DNA of 33,966 nt from CAG-791 sp963593905 (GCA_963593905.1 CAVBBL010000029.1:1-33966), one strand, 5' to 3'. Shown: positions 22,602 to 31,590, numbered from the stretch's first letter. Translations and numbers: made by a program. Notes: a model not told the origin generated them from the sequence alone.

Positions 22602-25600
22602 CTATATACCTCTGAACATAAATGTAAATGTCATCTTACCGGATGCATCCAACAGATATTCCGGCAATGTCACAGCGCCCCAGGAGTCATCGCCGCTGAT
22701 GCCCATCTGCCCCAAAGAGCAGCGAACCACCGTGTAATGTACCTCCGGCAGCTCATAGGCATGCATGGCATTTTCGATCTCGTGAGGTGTATAGGGAAGT
22801 GCAGAGAAGCTCATATAAGGCTTCTGCGCTGCAAAGAGCAGTCCTCTTCCTCTCTGATCCGTCACGGCCGCCATCCGTACACCGGTCTTATTGCCGCATT
22901 CCTGAGGCATCAGGTACTTCGCCATCTGCGCCGAGGCCGTGCTGTGCCACAGCCCCAGCTTCGCACCGGGCAGTCTGTCTGCATAGCTGTCATCTGGTCC
23001 GTTGCCATACCAATGAAGCTGATCATAGTCTGCCTTCATCTTCAGCAATATACCGAACTCCGGCATATCCTGCAGCTCCGGCACCGGATCATAGGTCAAC
23101 GTGGTCTCGATGGTGCCGTCCCCGTAGACCTCATAGCGCAGGCTGCACTCAGACAGCGGCGTGGTGGGCATACTGTAGGTAAAGGTGATCACCATACTCT
23201 TTAATATGCCGTCCTCACTGCACTGCGGCTCTACCTTCGGCGGCTGAGGCATAGAGTAGCCGGCCATCATATTCTTTCTGTTTGTCATCGCCTCCGGCGT
23301 CAGCTTCTTGCCGGTTACGTACATGCTGGCAATTTTCCACTGTGCATAACGCATCGGCATGTTATTGCCCATGTCATTGTCAGTAGGCGCTCTCCAGAAA
23401 TTAGGCTTGGGCATGGAGGCGAGCATCTCTTTTCCGCCGTAGCGATAGGAAACCAGTCCGCCGCTCATGCCGGAAAACAGTGCTTCGAAGTTTTCTCCCT
23501 GCACTCCTACATTAAAGTCACCTGCCGTTACTTTCATAGGAGAAGGCACTGCCAGATACACCGGGGCACCGGCCTGTGCACAAAGAGAATCCGCCAGATG
23601 AATACCCTTTAAGCCGCCAGCACCGCATACCAGGATACCGGCTGCCTTCTTCCCTCCTGCCAGGGCCTCTGCGGTCCATACAAAGCTGTCCTCTCCGTAG
23701 GCAACCTCATGGCCACGTCCTGCGTAAATGCGATCTTCCTTTAATACAAAGGATAGGCGAAGGACATACTCTCCTGCTGCCCCCGGACCACTCTGACGCT
23801 GCATGTCCTTCCAGTCCTCTACTCCCAGAGAAATCTCTTTCTTTTCTCCCGGTGCCAGCGCTATGCTGTCTCTGCGGCGAAGGATGGGCTGACCGTCCTT
23901 TTCCACCGCGATCACCGCATCAAAGGTATTTCCGTCGATAAACAGGAATCGATTATCTAACTGTGCAGTGCCTTTCTGCGCATCCACTTTGATGTCAATA
24001 CCGCGGTAGTTGTATTTCACTGCCTGCATCTTCGGGGATGGCTCTCTGTCCCCGCCGTAAACGATGCCGTTGCCGCTGAAATCTCCGTCGTTGGGCCTGT
24101 CGTCAAAGTCACCGCCGTAGGCCTGGAACTCCTTGCCGTATCGATCCTTCTTGGTAATGCTCTGATCGATATAATCCCAAATGAAGGCGCCCTGATAGCG
24201 AGGCTCCTCATAAGCATACTCGGTATAGAGCTGCATACCGCCGCAGGAGTTGCCCATAGCATGGGTGTACTCGCACAGGATCATGGGCTTTTCCGTATTT
24301 TCCTGCAGGAACTTCCGCAATGCGCCCATTCTGGTATACATCTGACTGTAAATATCCGTAGTCTCCGGATATCTGGGATCATTGGTGACACTCTCATAGT
24401 GAACCGGTCTAGTGTCATCCAGTGCATGGAAAAGCTTCGTCATCTCCAGCAGATTCGTGCCGCCGAAGGATTCATTGCCGCAGGACCAGATCAGGATAGA
24501 GGGATGATTGCGGTCCCGCATGTAACCGGATCTCACACGATCCAGTACCAGTTCCTTCCACTCCGGTCGGTCTCCCGGCAGTGCTGCCTCGGCGCCGCCG
24601 CCCAGCTTTGCCCAGGTACCGTGGGTCTCCAGATTCATCTCTGCAATGAGGTAGATGCCGTAAATATCACACAGGCGATACCAGAGACTGTTATTAGGAT
24701 AGTGGCTGGTGCGCACCGCATTGATATTATGCTGCTTGATGGTGACCAGATCCTTGATCATATCTGCCTTTTCCAGCGCCCGGCCGCCCAGGGTGCCGAA
24801 TTCATGTCTGTCCACGCCGTGGAAGACAATGCGTTTTCCGTTCAGTCTCATGATATGGTCGTCGCAGATCTTAAATTCCCGGAAGCCCACATATTCTGTG
24901 ACCGTCTCTTTATGAGCCCCCTGTTCATCTGTAATATCCAGGACCAGCAGATACAGATTTGGCTGCTCTGCGCTCCAGAGAAGAGGCTTCTCCACCGGAA
25001 TGTGCAGGGCATTTTCACCAGCCTGCAGCGTTTCTTTCACCTCCAGCACCGGTGCCTTTCCATCCAGTCCCGGAGCAAAATCACCTTTTATCGTGAGATC
25101 TCCCAGTAGATAGAGCCGAACTGCTGCCTGTCCGCCTGCTGTCATCTGCAATGTCAGTGCCAGATCCGCGCTGTCATAATGCGCTTCTCCCTCCGGCGCC
25201 GTAAAAAGCGTACGAATCTGCATATCCGCCACGTGCACTGAGGGCTTTGTAGAAAGCCATACACTGCGGAAAATACCGGAAAAGCGGAAGAAATCCTGGT
25301 CCTCACACCAGCTGCCTGCCGTCCATTTGTAGACCTGCGCCGCCAGTTTATTCTCCCCTTCCTGCAGGTAGGGGGTCAGATCAAAGGAGGACGGTGTAAA
25401 GCTATCCTCGCTGTAACCTACATAATTGCCGTTTAGCCATACCGCAATGCCGCTCTCCGCGCCGTCAAAGGTAACAGTCAGTCCATCCTGCAAAAAGCCC
25501 TCCGGCAGGGTAAAATACTTCACATAGCTGGCAGTGGGATTAAAGTGCTCCGGTACCTGGCCATATTCCACTTTCTCATGGCCATCCCAGGGATATTGCA

Positions 25601-25889
25601 CATTCACATACTGGGGGCTGTCATACCCCTCCATCTGCAAGTGTGCCGGCACCCTGATTTCTCCCCATCCATGGCAATCTACCTCTGCTTTCATGAAATC
25701 TTTCGGTGCTTTTTCTCTGTTTTCGGCATAGTCAAATTTCCAGAGTCCATCCAGACACAGCTTAAAGGCGCTGTTGCCGGATGCATACTCCTCCTGCGTG
25801 CTGTAGTAATCATGATCCGAATGCGCTCCCAGTCTGTTTTCCTCAAAACGCGTAGGATCGCTGATCATCTTTTCATCAAAGTTCCCCAT
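22602..25889 (-). CDS. lacZ: Beta-galactosidase, GH2 LacZ type
   Basis: A 1095-residue cytoplasmic GH2 enzyme, a little longer than the E. coli protein. Order: jelly-roll sugar-binding domain, immunoglobulin-like domains, TIM barrel and C-terminal small-chain domain. The acid/base Glu lies in SCGNESFGG (about residue 472) and the nucleophile Glu in ILCEYTHAMGNS (about residue 538), close to E461 and E537 of E. coli LacZ. NINAVRTSHYPNN is the GH2 signature. No signal peptide, so substrates must be imported; no permease for them is in this window. ATG 25889 has AGAGGGTAA upstream. Activity on beta-galactosides such as lactose is expected; exact linkage preference is not visible. Confidence 0.95.
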   Translation of the reverse strand: MGNFDEKMISDPTRFEENRLGAHSDHDYYSTQEEYASGNSAFKLCLDGLWKFDYAENREKAPKDFMKAEVDCHGWGEIRVPAHLQMEGYDSPQYVNVQYPWDGHEKVEYGQVPEHFNPTASYVKYFTLPEGFLQDGLTVTFDGAESGIAVWLNGNYVGYSEDSFTPSSFDLTPYLQEGENKLAAQVYKWTAGSWCEDQDFFRFSGIFRSVWLSTKPSVHVADMQIRTLFTAPEGEAHYDSADLALTLQMTAGGQAAVRLYLLGDLTIKGDFAPGLDGKAPVLEVKETLQAGENALHIPVEKPLLWSAEQPNLYLLVLDITDEQGAHKETVTEYVGFREFKICDDHIMRLNGKRIVFHGVDRHEFGTLGGRALEKADMIKDLVTIKQHNINAVRTSHYPNNSLWYRLCDIYGIYLIAEMNLETHGTWAKLGGGAEAALPGDRPEWKELVLDRVRSGYMRDRNHPSILIWSCGNESFGGTNLLEMTKLFHALDDTRPVHYESVTNDPRYPETTDIYSQMYTRMGALRKFLQENTEKPMILCEYTHAMGNSCGGMQLYTEYAYEEPRYQGAFIWDYIDQSITKKDRYGKEFQAYGGDFDDRPNDGDFSGNGIVYGGDREPSPKMQAVKYNYRGIDIKVDAQKGTAQLDNRFLFIDGNTFDAVIAVEKDGQPILRRRDSIALAPGEKKEISLGVEDWKDMQRQSGPGAAGEYVLRLSFVLKEDRIYAGRGHEVAYGEDSFVWTAEALAGGKKAAGILVCGAGGLKGIHLADSLCAQAGAPVYLAVPSPMKVTAGDFNVGVQGENFEALFSGMSGGLVSYRYGGKEMLASMPKPNFWRAPTDNDMGNNMPMRYAQWKIASMYVTGKKLTPEAMTNRKNMMAGYSMPQPPKVEPQCSEDGILKSMVITFTYSMPTTPLSECSLRYEVYGDGTIETTLTYDPVPELQDMPEFGILLKMKADYDQLHWYGNGPDDSYADRLPGAKLGLWHSTASAQMAKYLMPQECGNKTGVRMAAVTDQRGRGLLFAAQKPYMSFSALPYTPHEIENAMHAYELPEVHYTVVRCSLGQMGISGDDSWGAVTLPEYLLDASGKMTFTFMFRGI

Positions 25890-25936
25890 TGCTTACCCTC
25901 TCTTTCTTGCGATGTTGTGATGTCTACTCACACTTT

Positions 25937-25979
25937 GTCCGGCATCTCATGGCGCTATATCCCCCCGCGCCTGCCGGAC
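25937..25979 (-). promoter_or_regulatory. Inverted repeat in leader of beta-galactosidase
   Basis: GTCCGGCA (25937-25944) and TGCCGGAC (25972-25979) enclose a 27-nt loop in the 111-bp gap between the AraC gene and lacZ. It could be an RNA hairpin or an operator. Confidence 0.45.
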
Positions 25980-26000
25980 ACCCAATACCCCTTCATTCTA

Positions 26001-26951
26001 TCACATACCACCGCCTTTTTCTGCAATATCCGCGTGATGTTTTCTGTTTTTATTTTTATATTGTTTGGGCGTAATGCCCTTTAATTTCCGAAATGTTTTG
26101 ATCAGGTGGGAGCTGTCTGCAAAACCGGTCTCCTGGCTGATAAAACCCAGATCACAGTCCGTAAAAAGCAGCAGATCCTCCGCCTTGCAGATACGAATCA
26201 TCTCTATATATTCCTTGCAGGAGCGGCCGTACAGGCTGTGAAAGCTTTTGGCAAAATACGAATAGCTCATATTACACTTGGTCGCCAGCTGTTCTACCTT
26301 TAATTCTTCCCCTGCATGGTCGTCTATATAGGCTGTGATGTTATGAATGGATACTGCATCGGATTTTGTGGCCATGACAGTCTCCAGGTTATACCCTGCC
26401 GCCCGCCAGCACCGCAGTACCCCCACCATAATAGCCGTAATATAGCTCTGCACCAGCATATCATAGCCATACTCCTTGCGATCCAGTTCCTCCCGGATCC
26501 ATCTCATGGTCTCTCCGATACGGAGATGCTCGATCTGCGCCGCCTTAAAGAGCATGGGCACTTTCTGCTCGTTGCGCAGACTCCGCAGAATCACCCCCAG
26601 TCTGGGGGTATAGGAATTCGCCGTATGGATTTTACTGACATCGAACTTCAACACCTCATAAAAGGCTACCTTCCCTTCTACTGCGTAAAGGGCGTGGACT
26701 GCCTCCGGAAAAAACATATAAAAGTCGCCGGGTTCCAGTATCGCCGTCTCTCCGTCACTTTCCACCTGCACACTTCCTTCCCGCATGCAGATAATCTCCA
26801 TATAATAGTGCCAATGAGGACGCACCGGCAGCAGATCTTTACGGGAATCAAAAAGAAGCGCCTCCTGGGGTTTATCCAGCACATCTGAGATTTCTATCAG
26901 CTTTTTCCCGCTGCTTTTTTCCTGTGACTTCATTTTACTTTTTTCTGCCAT
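26001..26951 (-). CDS. AraC-family transcriptional regulator
   Basis: A 316-residue regulator. An N-terminal cupin sugar-sensing domain (about 35-130; RPHWHYYMEIICMREGSVQVESDGETAILEPGDFYMFFPEAVHAL) and a C-terminal double helix-turn-helix (about 210-310; VEQLATKCNMSYSYFAKSFHSLYGRSCKEYIEMIRI, then GFADSSHLIKTFRKLKGITPKQYKNK). It sits directly upstream of beta-galactosidase on the same strand, so it most likely activates the galactoside genes in response to a galactoside. ATG 26951 follows GGTGA. An ATG six codons later is possible. Confidence 0.93.
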   Translation of the reverse strand: MAEKSKMKSQEKSSGKKLIEISDVLDKPQEALLFDSRKDLLPVRPHWHYYMEIICMREGSVQVESDGETAILEPGDFYMFFPEAVHALYAVEGKVAFYEVLKFDVSKIHTANSYTPRLGVILRSLRNEQKVPMLFKAAQIEHLRIGETMRWIREELDRKEYGYDMLVQSYITAIMVGVLRCWRAAGYNLETVMATKSDAVSIHNITAYIDDHAGEELKVEQLATKCNMSYSYFAKSFHSLYGRSCKEYIEMIRICKAEDLLLFTDCDLGFISQETGFADSSHLIKTFRKLKGITPKQYKNKNRKHHADIAEKGGGM

Positions 26952-27064
26952 ATATTCACCATTTTCGAAAAGCTGTACTGCGAAAGACCGGCGAAAATTA
27001 CAGATTTCCCTCTGCTGTCAGGCTTTTTTCACATTTCCTCATTCCGCCGGCACCTGCAAAAAGA

Positions 27065-27096
27065 GCTGCTGTCGGCTTTTCCTTTGCCGCAGCAGC
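27065..27096 (-). terminator. Terminator after heavy-metal exporter-like gene
   Basis: GCTGCTG (27065-27071) and CAGCAGC (27090-27096) form a stem, followed on the minus strand by TCTTTTTG. It lies about 50 bp past the 27142 stop. Confidence 0.65.
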
Positions 27097-27141
27097 CCCC
27101 TCAGGCACATATTCGCCTCACATATCCTTATGCGTATGTAC

Positions 27142-28098
27142 TTAAAAAGTGATTCCAAGCACCCGCACCGCCATGCCTCCCAGCACACCGATGACATACA
27201 AAAGCGCCGTCAGTTTGATATTTTCCTTTGTATCCGGATTCACACGAAACAGCACCAGCACGCCTACGCCGGCTCCTACCAGAAGTCCTGCGATCAGTTG
27301 GCTGGCACCGAACACGCCACGCAGATACAGTTGGGTGATGACCACTGAAGATGCACAGTTCGGAATCAGTCCCAGCAATGCTGCCAGAAACTCTCCGTAG
27401 ATGGCTCTTTCTCCTGCCCACTGAATCAGTGTCTCCTCTCCAATCAAGGCAAGAACAATGTTTAATACCAGAGAAATCACCAGGATAAAAACAAAGATGT
27501 TCATAGTATGCTTCAAAGCCGATTTCACGATGCCGCCGCCATCATGGCAGTGACAATGCTCGTGCTCGCAAAGCCGCTCGATCTGATAATCCTCTTCATC
27601 TTCCTCTTCCATTGCCGTATGCACTTTTTCCAGTGCGCCGGTACGTACTATACCTGCGTGAGATGTCCCGGCATGCAAAGCTCCCGCACTCCCCTTTCTC
27701 CCCAGGAAAAAATGAGCACAGAAATCCACTGCAAACCCGGCAATCAAAGCAATCACCACCTTTGCTATGAGCACATGCAAAAGTACCGGCAGCGCCGTCC
27801 GCTCTGAAATCATGATCGGCAGCATCTCATCGGATGTGGAAAGAAAAATCGCCAGCAGCGTCCCCATAGTGATCACTCGGCCCGCATACAGATTGGCTGC
27901 GGCGGCGGAAAAGCCGCATTGGGGCACGATTCCCAACAGGCTTCCCCACAAAGGGCCCAGATGTCCGGCCTTTCTTATGAAATGTTTTGTTTTCTCTCCT
28001 GTCCTGCTCTCTAAGTATTCCATGGCCAGATAAGTCAGGAACAGAAAGGGCAGGAGCTTTAGTGAATCAATCAGGGAATCCAGTATAGCGTCTAACAT
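27142..28098 (-). CDS. Putative 10-TM heavy-metal exporter (ArsP_2-like)
   Basis: A 318-residue membrane permease. Two homologous halves each carry a motif pair: GIVPQCGFSAAAANLYAGRVITMGTLLAIF and GLIPNCASSVVITQLYLRGVFGASQLIAGL, with a Cys in each. Between them is a cytoplasmic loop with acidic residues and a His/Cys cluster (CEHEHCHCHDG), a likely metal-binding site. The family is annotated as arsenic or manganese exporter; substrate is not proven. ATG 28098 is preceded by GAGG in good position, better than ATG 28110. It stands alone between the AraC gene and a small lipoprotein gene. Confidence 0.8.
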   Translation of the reverse strand: MLDAILDSLIDSLKLLPFLFLTYLAMEYLESRTGEKTKHFIRKAGHLGPLWGSLLGIVPQCGFSAAAANLYAGRVITMGTLLAIFLSTSDEMLPIMISERTALPVLLHVLIAKVVIALIAGFAVDFCAHFFLGRKGSAGALHAGTSHAGIVRTGALEKVHTAMEEEDEEDYQIERLCEHEHCHCHDGGGIVKSALKHTMNIFVFILVISLVLNIVLALIGEETLIQWAGERAIYGEFLAALLGLIPNCASSVVITQLYLRGVFGASQLIAGLLVGAGVGVLVLFRVNPDTKENIKLTALLYVIGVLGGMAVRVLGITF

Positions 28099-28181
28099 TT
28101 TAATCCTCATTCCTAAACAGCTCTGCTATTGTCCAAGCACAGACATTCTATCATAAGAGAGAAGTCTCTGTAAATCAACAG

Positions 28182-28215
28182 AAAAAGCAGCCGACGGATT
28201 ACTTCCGCCGACTGC
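28182..28215 (-). terminator. Terminator after small lipoprotein gene
   Basis: GCAGTCGGCGG and CCGTCGGCTGC (minus strand) form an 11-bp stem with one G-U-type pair, followed by TTTTTC. Confidence 0.85.
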
Positions 28216-28279
28216 CCTCTCTGTCAGTTGCCATCCGGCTATTCCGGACAGCCTTATGCCGATTCCTTAAGCCTGTTGC

Positions 28280-28540
28280 TTACTCAGCCTCAGTAGTAGA
28301 TGCCTCTGCAGCTGCTTCCTCAGTAGACTCCTCAGCTGCTGCCTCCTCGGTAGACTCCTCAGCTGCTGCCTCCTCGGTAGACTCCTCAGCTGCTGCCTCC
28401 TCAGTAGACTCCTCAGCTGCTGCCTCCTCGGTAGCTGCCTCAGTGGATGCCTCTGCGGAAGAGCTGGAAGAACCACAGCCGAACAGGAAAGTGGATGCCA
28501 GTGCGCAAACAACGATTGCTTCTACGATTCTCTTCTTCAT
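28280..28540 (-). CDS. Small lipoprotein with Glu/Ala/Ser/Thr repeat tail
   Basis: An 86-residue protein. The signal peptide is MKKRIVEAIVVCALASTFLFGCG with lipobox LFGC (Cys 22). It is followed by a short Ser run and then 9-residue repeats of the type EESTEEAAA, encoded by near-identical 27-bp units (about 28318-28435). There is no folded domain after the lipid anchor, so the mature protein is an acidic disordered tether. The repeats resemble the linker of the NitT binding lipoprotein at 12388. The frame extends upstream to 28609, but ATG 28540 follows AAGGAGA and begins the signal peptide. Function unknown; it might be the stub of a lost lipoprotein. Confidence 0.72.
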   Translation of the reverse strand: MKKRIVEAIVVCALASTFLFGCGSSSSSAEASTEAATEEAAAEESTEEAAAEESTEEAAAEESTEEAAAEESTEEAAAEASTTEAE

Positions 28541-28676
28541 AATACCTAATCTCCTTCTATTTGTGAACAAATTGTAAACAAGGTTTGAATACGAGAAGTA
28601 TATTAACACCGACTTTCTGTTTTTGTACCACCCGCAGAGGGTGGTTTTTGCTATAATTTGTTAAGAATATGTGAAA

Positions 28677-29594
28677 TCATTGAGGATTTCCTAGGTGCAT
28701 GCTGCCAATCAGTTTCCGTCTGCTGTCGATCTTCATCTTAAAAAAGATATTCTTCATCGCAGACTTTACCGTATTTTCACTAATATACAGTCGCTCTGCG
28801 ATTTCACGGTTGGTCAGCCCCTGGGAGGCCATAGAAGCAATCTCCTGCTCTCGTCTGGTCAGCTTCTGTACATCCCCCGCCTTCCCCCGCAGCTGCAGCT
28901 GCAGCACCTCGGCAATCTCCCCGATAGCGCCGTCGCTGTGTCGCTGCAGGGAGACCACCGCCTCGATGGTCACCGGAATACGGTGCAGCAGGAAATAGTC
29001 ATAAATATCCTCTGCATGGAGCCGCAGGTCCTCTGCCTCCACCACCAACACTCCTGACTTCTCTGCCATATCCGCCAGAAACCGTCTGCTCTGTTCATCC
29101 CTCCTGTAATTTTCCCTTTCATTATAGAGAAAGAAAAATCGCCATCCCGGCACCGGCGCCCCGGCTATTTTCAAAAGAAACTCATAAAAATGGCTCTCCT
29201 CCACCATTTCCATGCTCCCAAATACAATGGCTATGCCGGACTTGCCGTTCTGCCGCCTTTTCTTCCAGATTTCCTGCATCCTCTCCAGAATCATCCGACG
29301 CTGCCGCTGATTGATGCAAAAATCTCTGGTCCCCTCCAGCTGCTCCGGCACATTCCCCTCGAATAAAAAATGCAGAAACTGCTCCCAGGTTCTTTTCTGC
29401 TCATCTTCTCTGGATGGAAAAAGCATTACTTCTCTCTCCAGCGCCTCCGCGCAGTCCCTGGCAAAGGTCAGCTTTCCGAAGTGCACCGGCGCCCAAAGGA
29501 TCGTCATATAGGAATGTCGGCTCCGTTCCAATTGCCGCCTGGCTTTTTCTGTATAAAAATGTTCTTCTTTCTGTTCTGTATTTTCCGCTGCCAC
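28677..29594 (-). CDS. LuxR-family regulator with MalT-like N-terminus
   Basis: A 305-residue regulator with a C-terminal LuxR helix-turn-helix (about 240-300; LTRREQEIASMASQGLTNREIAERLYISENTVKSAMKNIFFKMKI). The N-terminal 200 residues look like the MalT/LAL ATPase module but with a degenerate P-loop: APVHFGKLTF where a GxxGxGKT would be expected, so nucleotide binding is doubtful. GTG 29594 has GGGGAG at good distance; GTG 29600 is an alternative. Three 12-bp tandem repeats lie about 95 bp upstream. Targets are unknown; the adjacent small lipoprotein gene is a candidate. Confidence 0.82.
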   Translation of the reverse strand: MAAENTEQKEEHFYTEKARRQLERSRHSYMTILWAPVHFGKLTFARDCAEALEREVMLFPSREDEQKRTWEQFLHFLFEGNVPEQLEGTRDFCINQRQRRMILERMQEIWKKRRQNGKSGIAIVFGSMEMVEESHFYEFLLKIAGAPVPGWRFFFLYNERENYRRDEQSRRFLADMAEKSGVLVVEAEDLRLHAEDIYDYFLLHRIPVTIEAVVSLQRHSDGAIGEIAEVLQLQLRGKAGDVQKLTRREQEIASMASQGLTNREIAERLYISENTVKSAMKNIFFKMKIDSRRKLIGSMHLGNPQ

Positions 29595-29687
29595 GCTCAC
29601 TCCCCATCTTTATTTTCCGTATTTTGCCCCTTCCCGGGCACTCTCGATACGTTTTTTATCGCTTGCGCTGTTGCTTTCCCTGTCTCA

Positions 29688-29723
29688 TTTCCTGTTATGT
29701 TTCCTGTTACATTTCCTGTTACG
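29688..29723 (-). repeat. Three 12-bp tandem repeats upstream of LuxR-type gene
   Basis: TTTCCTGTTATG, TTTCCTGTTACA and TTTCCTGTTACG occupy 29688-29699, 29700-29711 and 29712-29723. They lie in the probable promoter region of the minus-strand regulator. The rest of 29601-29841 shows no gene. Confidence 0.85.
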
Positions 29724-29800
29724 GTTATCATACCTCTTCTTTTCTATAATAAGCCCTGTTAAACAAAACAAATATAATTTACACAAACGTTTAGGTAAAA

Positions 29801-29830
29801 TTGTACGAGTTAAATCATACATCGTAAGAT
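29801..29830 (+). promoter_or_regulatory. Possible promoter of 39-aa peptide gene
   Basis: TTGTAC, an 18-bp spacer and TAAGAT end about 45 bp before the peptide start. Boxes are only moderately good. Confidence 0.4.
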
Positions 29831-29841
29831 TAAAATAAGCA

Positions 29842-29860
29842 GCCGCAGGCAAGCTGCGGC
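29842..29860 (+). promoter_or_regulatory. Leader hairpin before 39-aa peptide
   Basis: GCCGCAG (29842-29848) and CTGCGGC (29854-29860) are perfect arms around GCAAG, just ahead of the AAGGA ribosome binding site. Confidence 0.6.
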
Positions 29861-29875
29861 AGAAAGAAGGAAAAA

Positions 29876-29995
29876 ATGTTTGCTATGTGTATTGTAGGTG
29901 TTCTGGGTATTATCAGTGCAGGTATCTATGTGGCGGTTGTCCCGGAGTCAGACAGAAAGCCTCGCAAAAATGACAATATCCGCCCTATCTTATAG
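29876..29995 (+). CDS. Small single-span membrane peptide (39 aa)
   Basis: A 39-codon frame with ATG at 29876, AGAAGGAA just upstream and a terminator 40 bp downstream. The peptide has one hydrophobic helix (residues about 2-26, MFAMCIVGVLGIISAGIY) and then a polar, basic C-terminal tail (ESDRKPRKND). It is an isolated plus-strand transcription unit between two minus-strand genes, with predicted promoter, leader hairpin and terminator. It is not similar to the two 34-aa peptides except in size and topology. Function unknown; small membrane peptides of this kind often modulate a larger membrane partner. Confidence 0.65.
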   Translation: MFAMCIVGVLGIISAGIYVAVVPESDRKPRKNDNIRPIL

Positions 29996-30034
29996 AATAC
30001 TATCAGAATCAAAAGGTTCAAAAGATAATCATAC

Positions 30035-30085
30035 AAAAGGCTGTTTCGCATTTCCCATCTTACAGGACGTGTGAAACAGCCTTTT
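30035..30085. terminator. Bidirectional terminator between 39-aa peptide and MATE gene
   Basis: AAAAGGCTGTTTCGCA (30035-30050) pairs with GTGTGAAACAGCCTTT (30070-30085), with A-run on the left and T-run on the right. Confidence 0.85.
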
Positions 30086-30108
30086 TGTTTTCTGCCAATT
30101 GATGGTTT

Positions 30109-31479
30109 TCAGATATTATCCCGGGTAATGTTTTTAAGCCATTTTCCTTTTTTGTAATGAATAAAGTTAAAGGGCATCTTGAACATTTCATCACAGCAGG
30201 TCATCAGATACACCACCATGGGCGGAAATTTCCACACGAAAGCGCACAGAAATGCCAATGGCACAAAGACCACCCACATGGCTATGGTATCCATGATCAA
30301 ACCATAGCGTGCATCGCCTCCGGCACGGAAAAGGCCGCAGATCATGGTGGTATTCAATCCTTGTCCCAGGATACAGATGCAGTTGATATACAGCATGATA
30401 CTTAAATAGCTCTGGGCCACCGCCGAAAGGGAAGTGAACATGAAAATAAGAGGCTTGATAGCCACAATTAATCCACCTGCTACCAGACAGGACCAGAAGG
30501 TTATCCACAATATCCTCCGGGAATGATCTCTTACCCGGTCCATGTGACCGGCACCAATCTCTTTGCCGATGACGATGGCCGCTCCATAAGAAACACCAAA
30601 TACAAAGACACTGCACAGATCCCTGGCCGCCGAGACGATAGAATTAGCTGCCACGATATCCGTGCCCATATGTCCCAGTACCACGGTATAGGCAGAAAAT
30701 CCGGCTCCCCACAGAAACTCATTGCCAAGTGCCGGCAGAGAATATTTGCGAAAATCCGATAAAAGAGGCCTGCTCCATGCCTTCAAAAGTTTCCCGTCTA
30801 TCTGAAAATCCTTCTGGTGCACCGCATCCACAATGCAAATCACCAGCTCCGCACTTCTGGCGATCAGCGTACCAATGGCCACACCAAGCACTCCCAGTCT
30901 CGGAGCACCGAATAACCCGAAGATGAACACGGAATTCATAAAAATGTTGATGCACAGTGCCGCACCGGCCATAGCCGTAGCAGTCCGCACACGCTCGATA
31001 CTCTTAATGATGCATTCATATACCTGCGAAACGCCCATGAGCAGGTATGACCAGCCTACCACCCGCAGATAAACCTCTCCGGTGGCGATCAGCTCCGGAT
31101 CACTGGTATAAATCCGCATGAGCACGCCCGGTGTCAGAACGGCTGCCATAGTAAAGACTAAGGACACCGCCAAAGAAAATTTGATACCCATTCCTAAAAG
31201 AATCTCAATGGTCTTTTTGTCCCCTTTTCCCCAGTACTGCGCAGCCATGACTACAATGCCGGAGGACAGACCTGTATAAAACAGGTAGAGAATGAACTGT
31301 ACCTGATTGGCCAGAGATACCGCCGAAATGGCCGTCTGACTCACGTACCCCAGCATGATCACGTCTGCCGAGTTTACTGCCGCACTGATCAGATTCTGCA
31401 GCGTCATCGGCAGCACTATAATCAGCAGCTGATGATAAAAATTGCTGTTGTCGCTTTTTCTGATTCCTGTCTTTCCCAT
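30109..31479 (-). CDS. MATE-family multidrug/metabolite exporter
   Basis: A 456-residue membrane protein with about twelve segments in two similar halves. The N-half begins NLISAAVNSADVIMLGYVSQTAISAVSLANQVQFIL and the C-half has NEFLWGAGFSAYTVVLGHMGTDIVAANSIV, both typical of the MATE/MatE fold. It would export cationic compounds or metabolites using a sodium or proton gradient. The frame extends to 31572, but ATG 31479 with AAAGGGTGA upstream starts the family alignment region. It lies between the alpha-galactosidase gene and the small-peptide unit and is probably its own transcription unit with a leader hairpin (31520-31548). No regulator specific to it is adjacent. Confidence 0.9.
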   Translation of the reverse strand: MGKTGIRKSDNSNFYHQLLIIVLPMTLQNLISAAVNSADVIMLGYVSQTAISAVSLANQVQFILYLFYTGLSSGIVVMAAQYWGKGDKKTIEILLGMGIKFSLAVSLVFTMAAVLTPGVLMRIYTSDPELIATGEVYLRVVGWSYLLMGVSQVYECIIKSIERVRTATAMAGAALCINIFMNSVFIFGLFGAPRLGVLGVAIGTLIARSAELVICIVDAVHQKDFQIDGKLLKAWSRPLLSDFRKYSLPALGNEFLWGAGFSAYTVVLGHMGTDIVAANSIVSAARDLCSVFVFGVSYGAAIVIGKEIGAGHMDRVRDHSRRILWITFWSCLVAGGLIVAIKPLIFMFTSLSAVAQSYLSIMLYINCICILGQGLNTTMICGLFRAGGDARYGLIMDTIAMWVVFVPLAFLCAFVWKFPPMVVYLMTCCDEMFKMPFNFIHYKKGKWLKNITRDNI

Positions 31480-31519
31480 ATTCACCCTTTCATCCCCTAA
31501 CTTGTCTGCGGCTGTGCAA

Positions 31520-31548
31520 GGGAAAATTCCCCACAAGCAAATTCTCCC
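31520..31548 (-). promoter_or_regulatory. Leader hairpin before MATE gene
   Basis: GGGAAAATT (31520-31528) pairs with AAATTCTCCC (31539-31548), with one mismatch. Same position and style as the other start-proximal hairpins. Confidence 0.5.
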
Positions 31549-31590
31549 GGACATTGATAACACCTGCTGCATACCCGGTTCACCAAAAGG

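Noticed and set aside
22425..25109. Long plus-strand frames opposite galactokinase and beta-galactosidase
   Set aside because: They are antisense shadows of strongly supported enzymes with intact catalytic residues.
28626..28650. CCACCC/GGGTGG hairpin as terminator of the LuxR-type gene
   Set aside because: The T-run is on the plus strand side only. On the minus strand, where the gene is read, no T-tract follows, so it would not terminate that gene.
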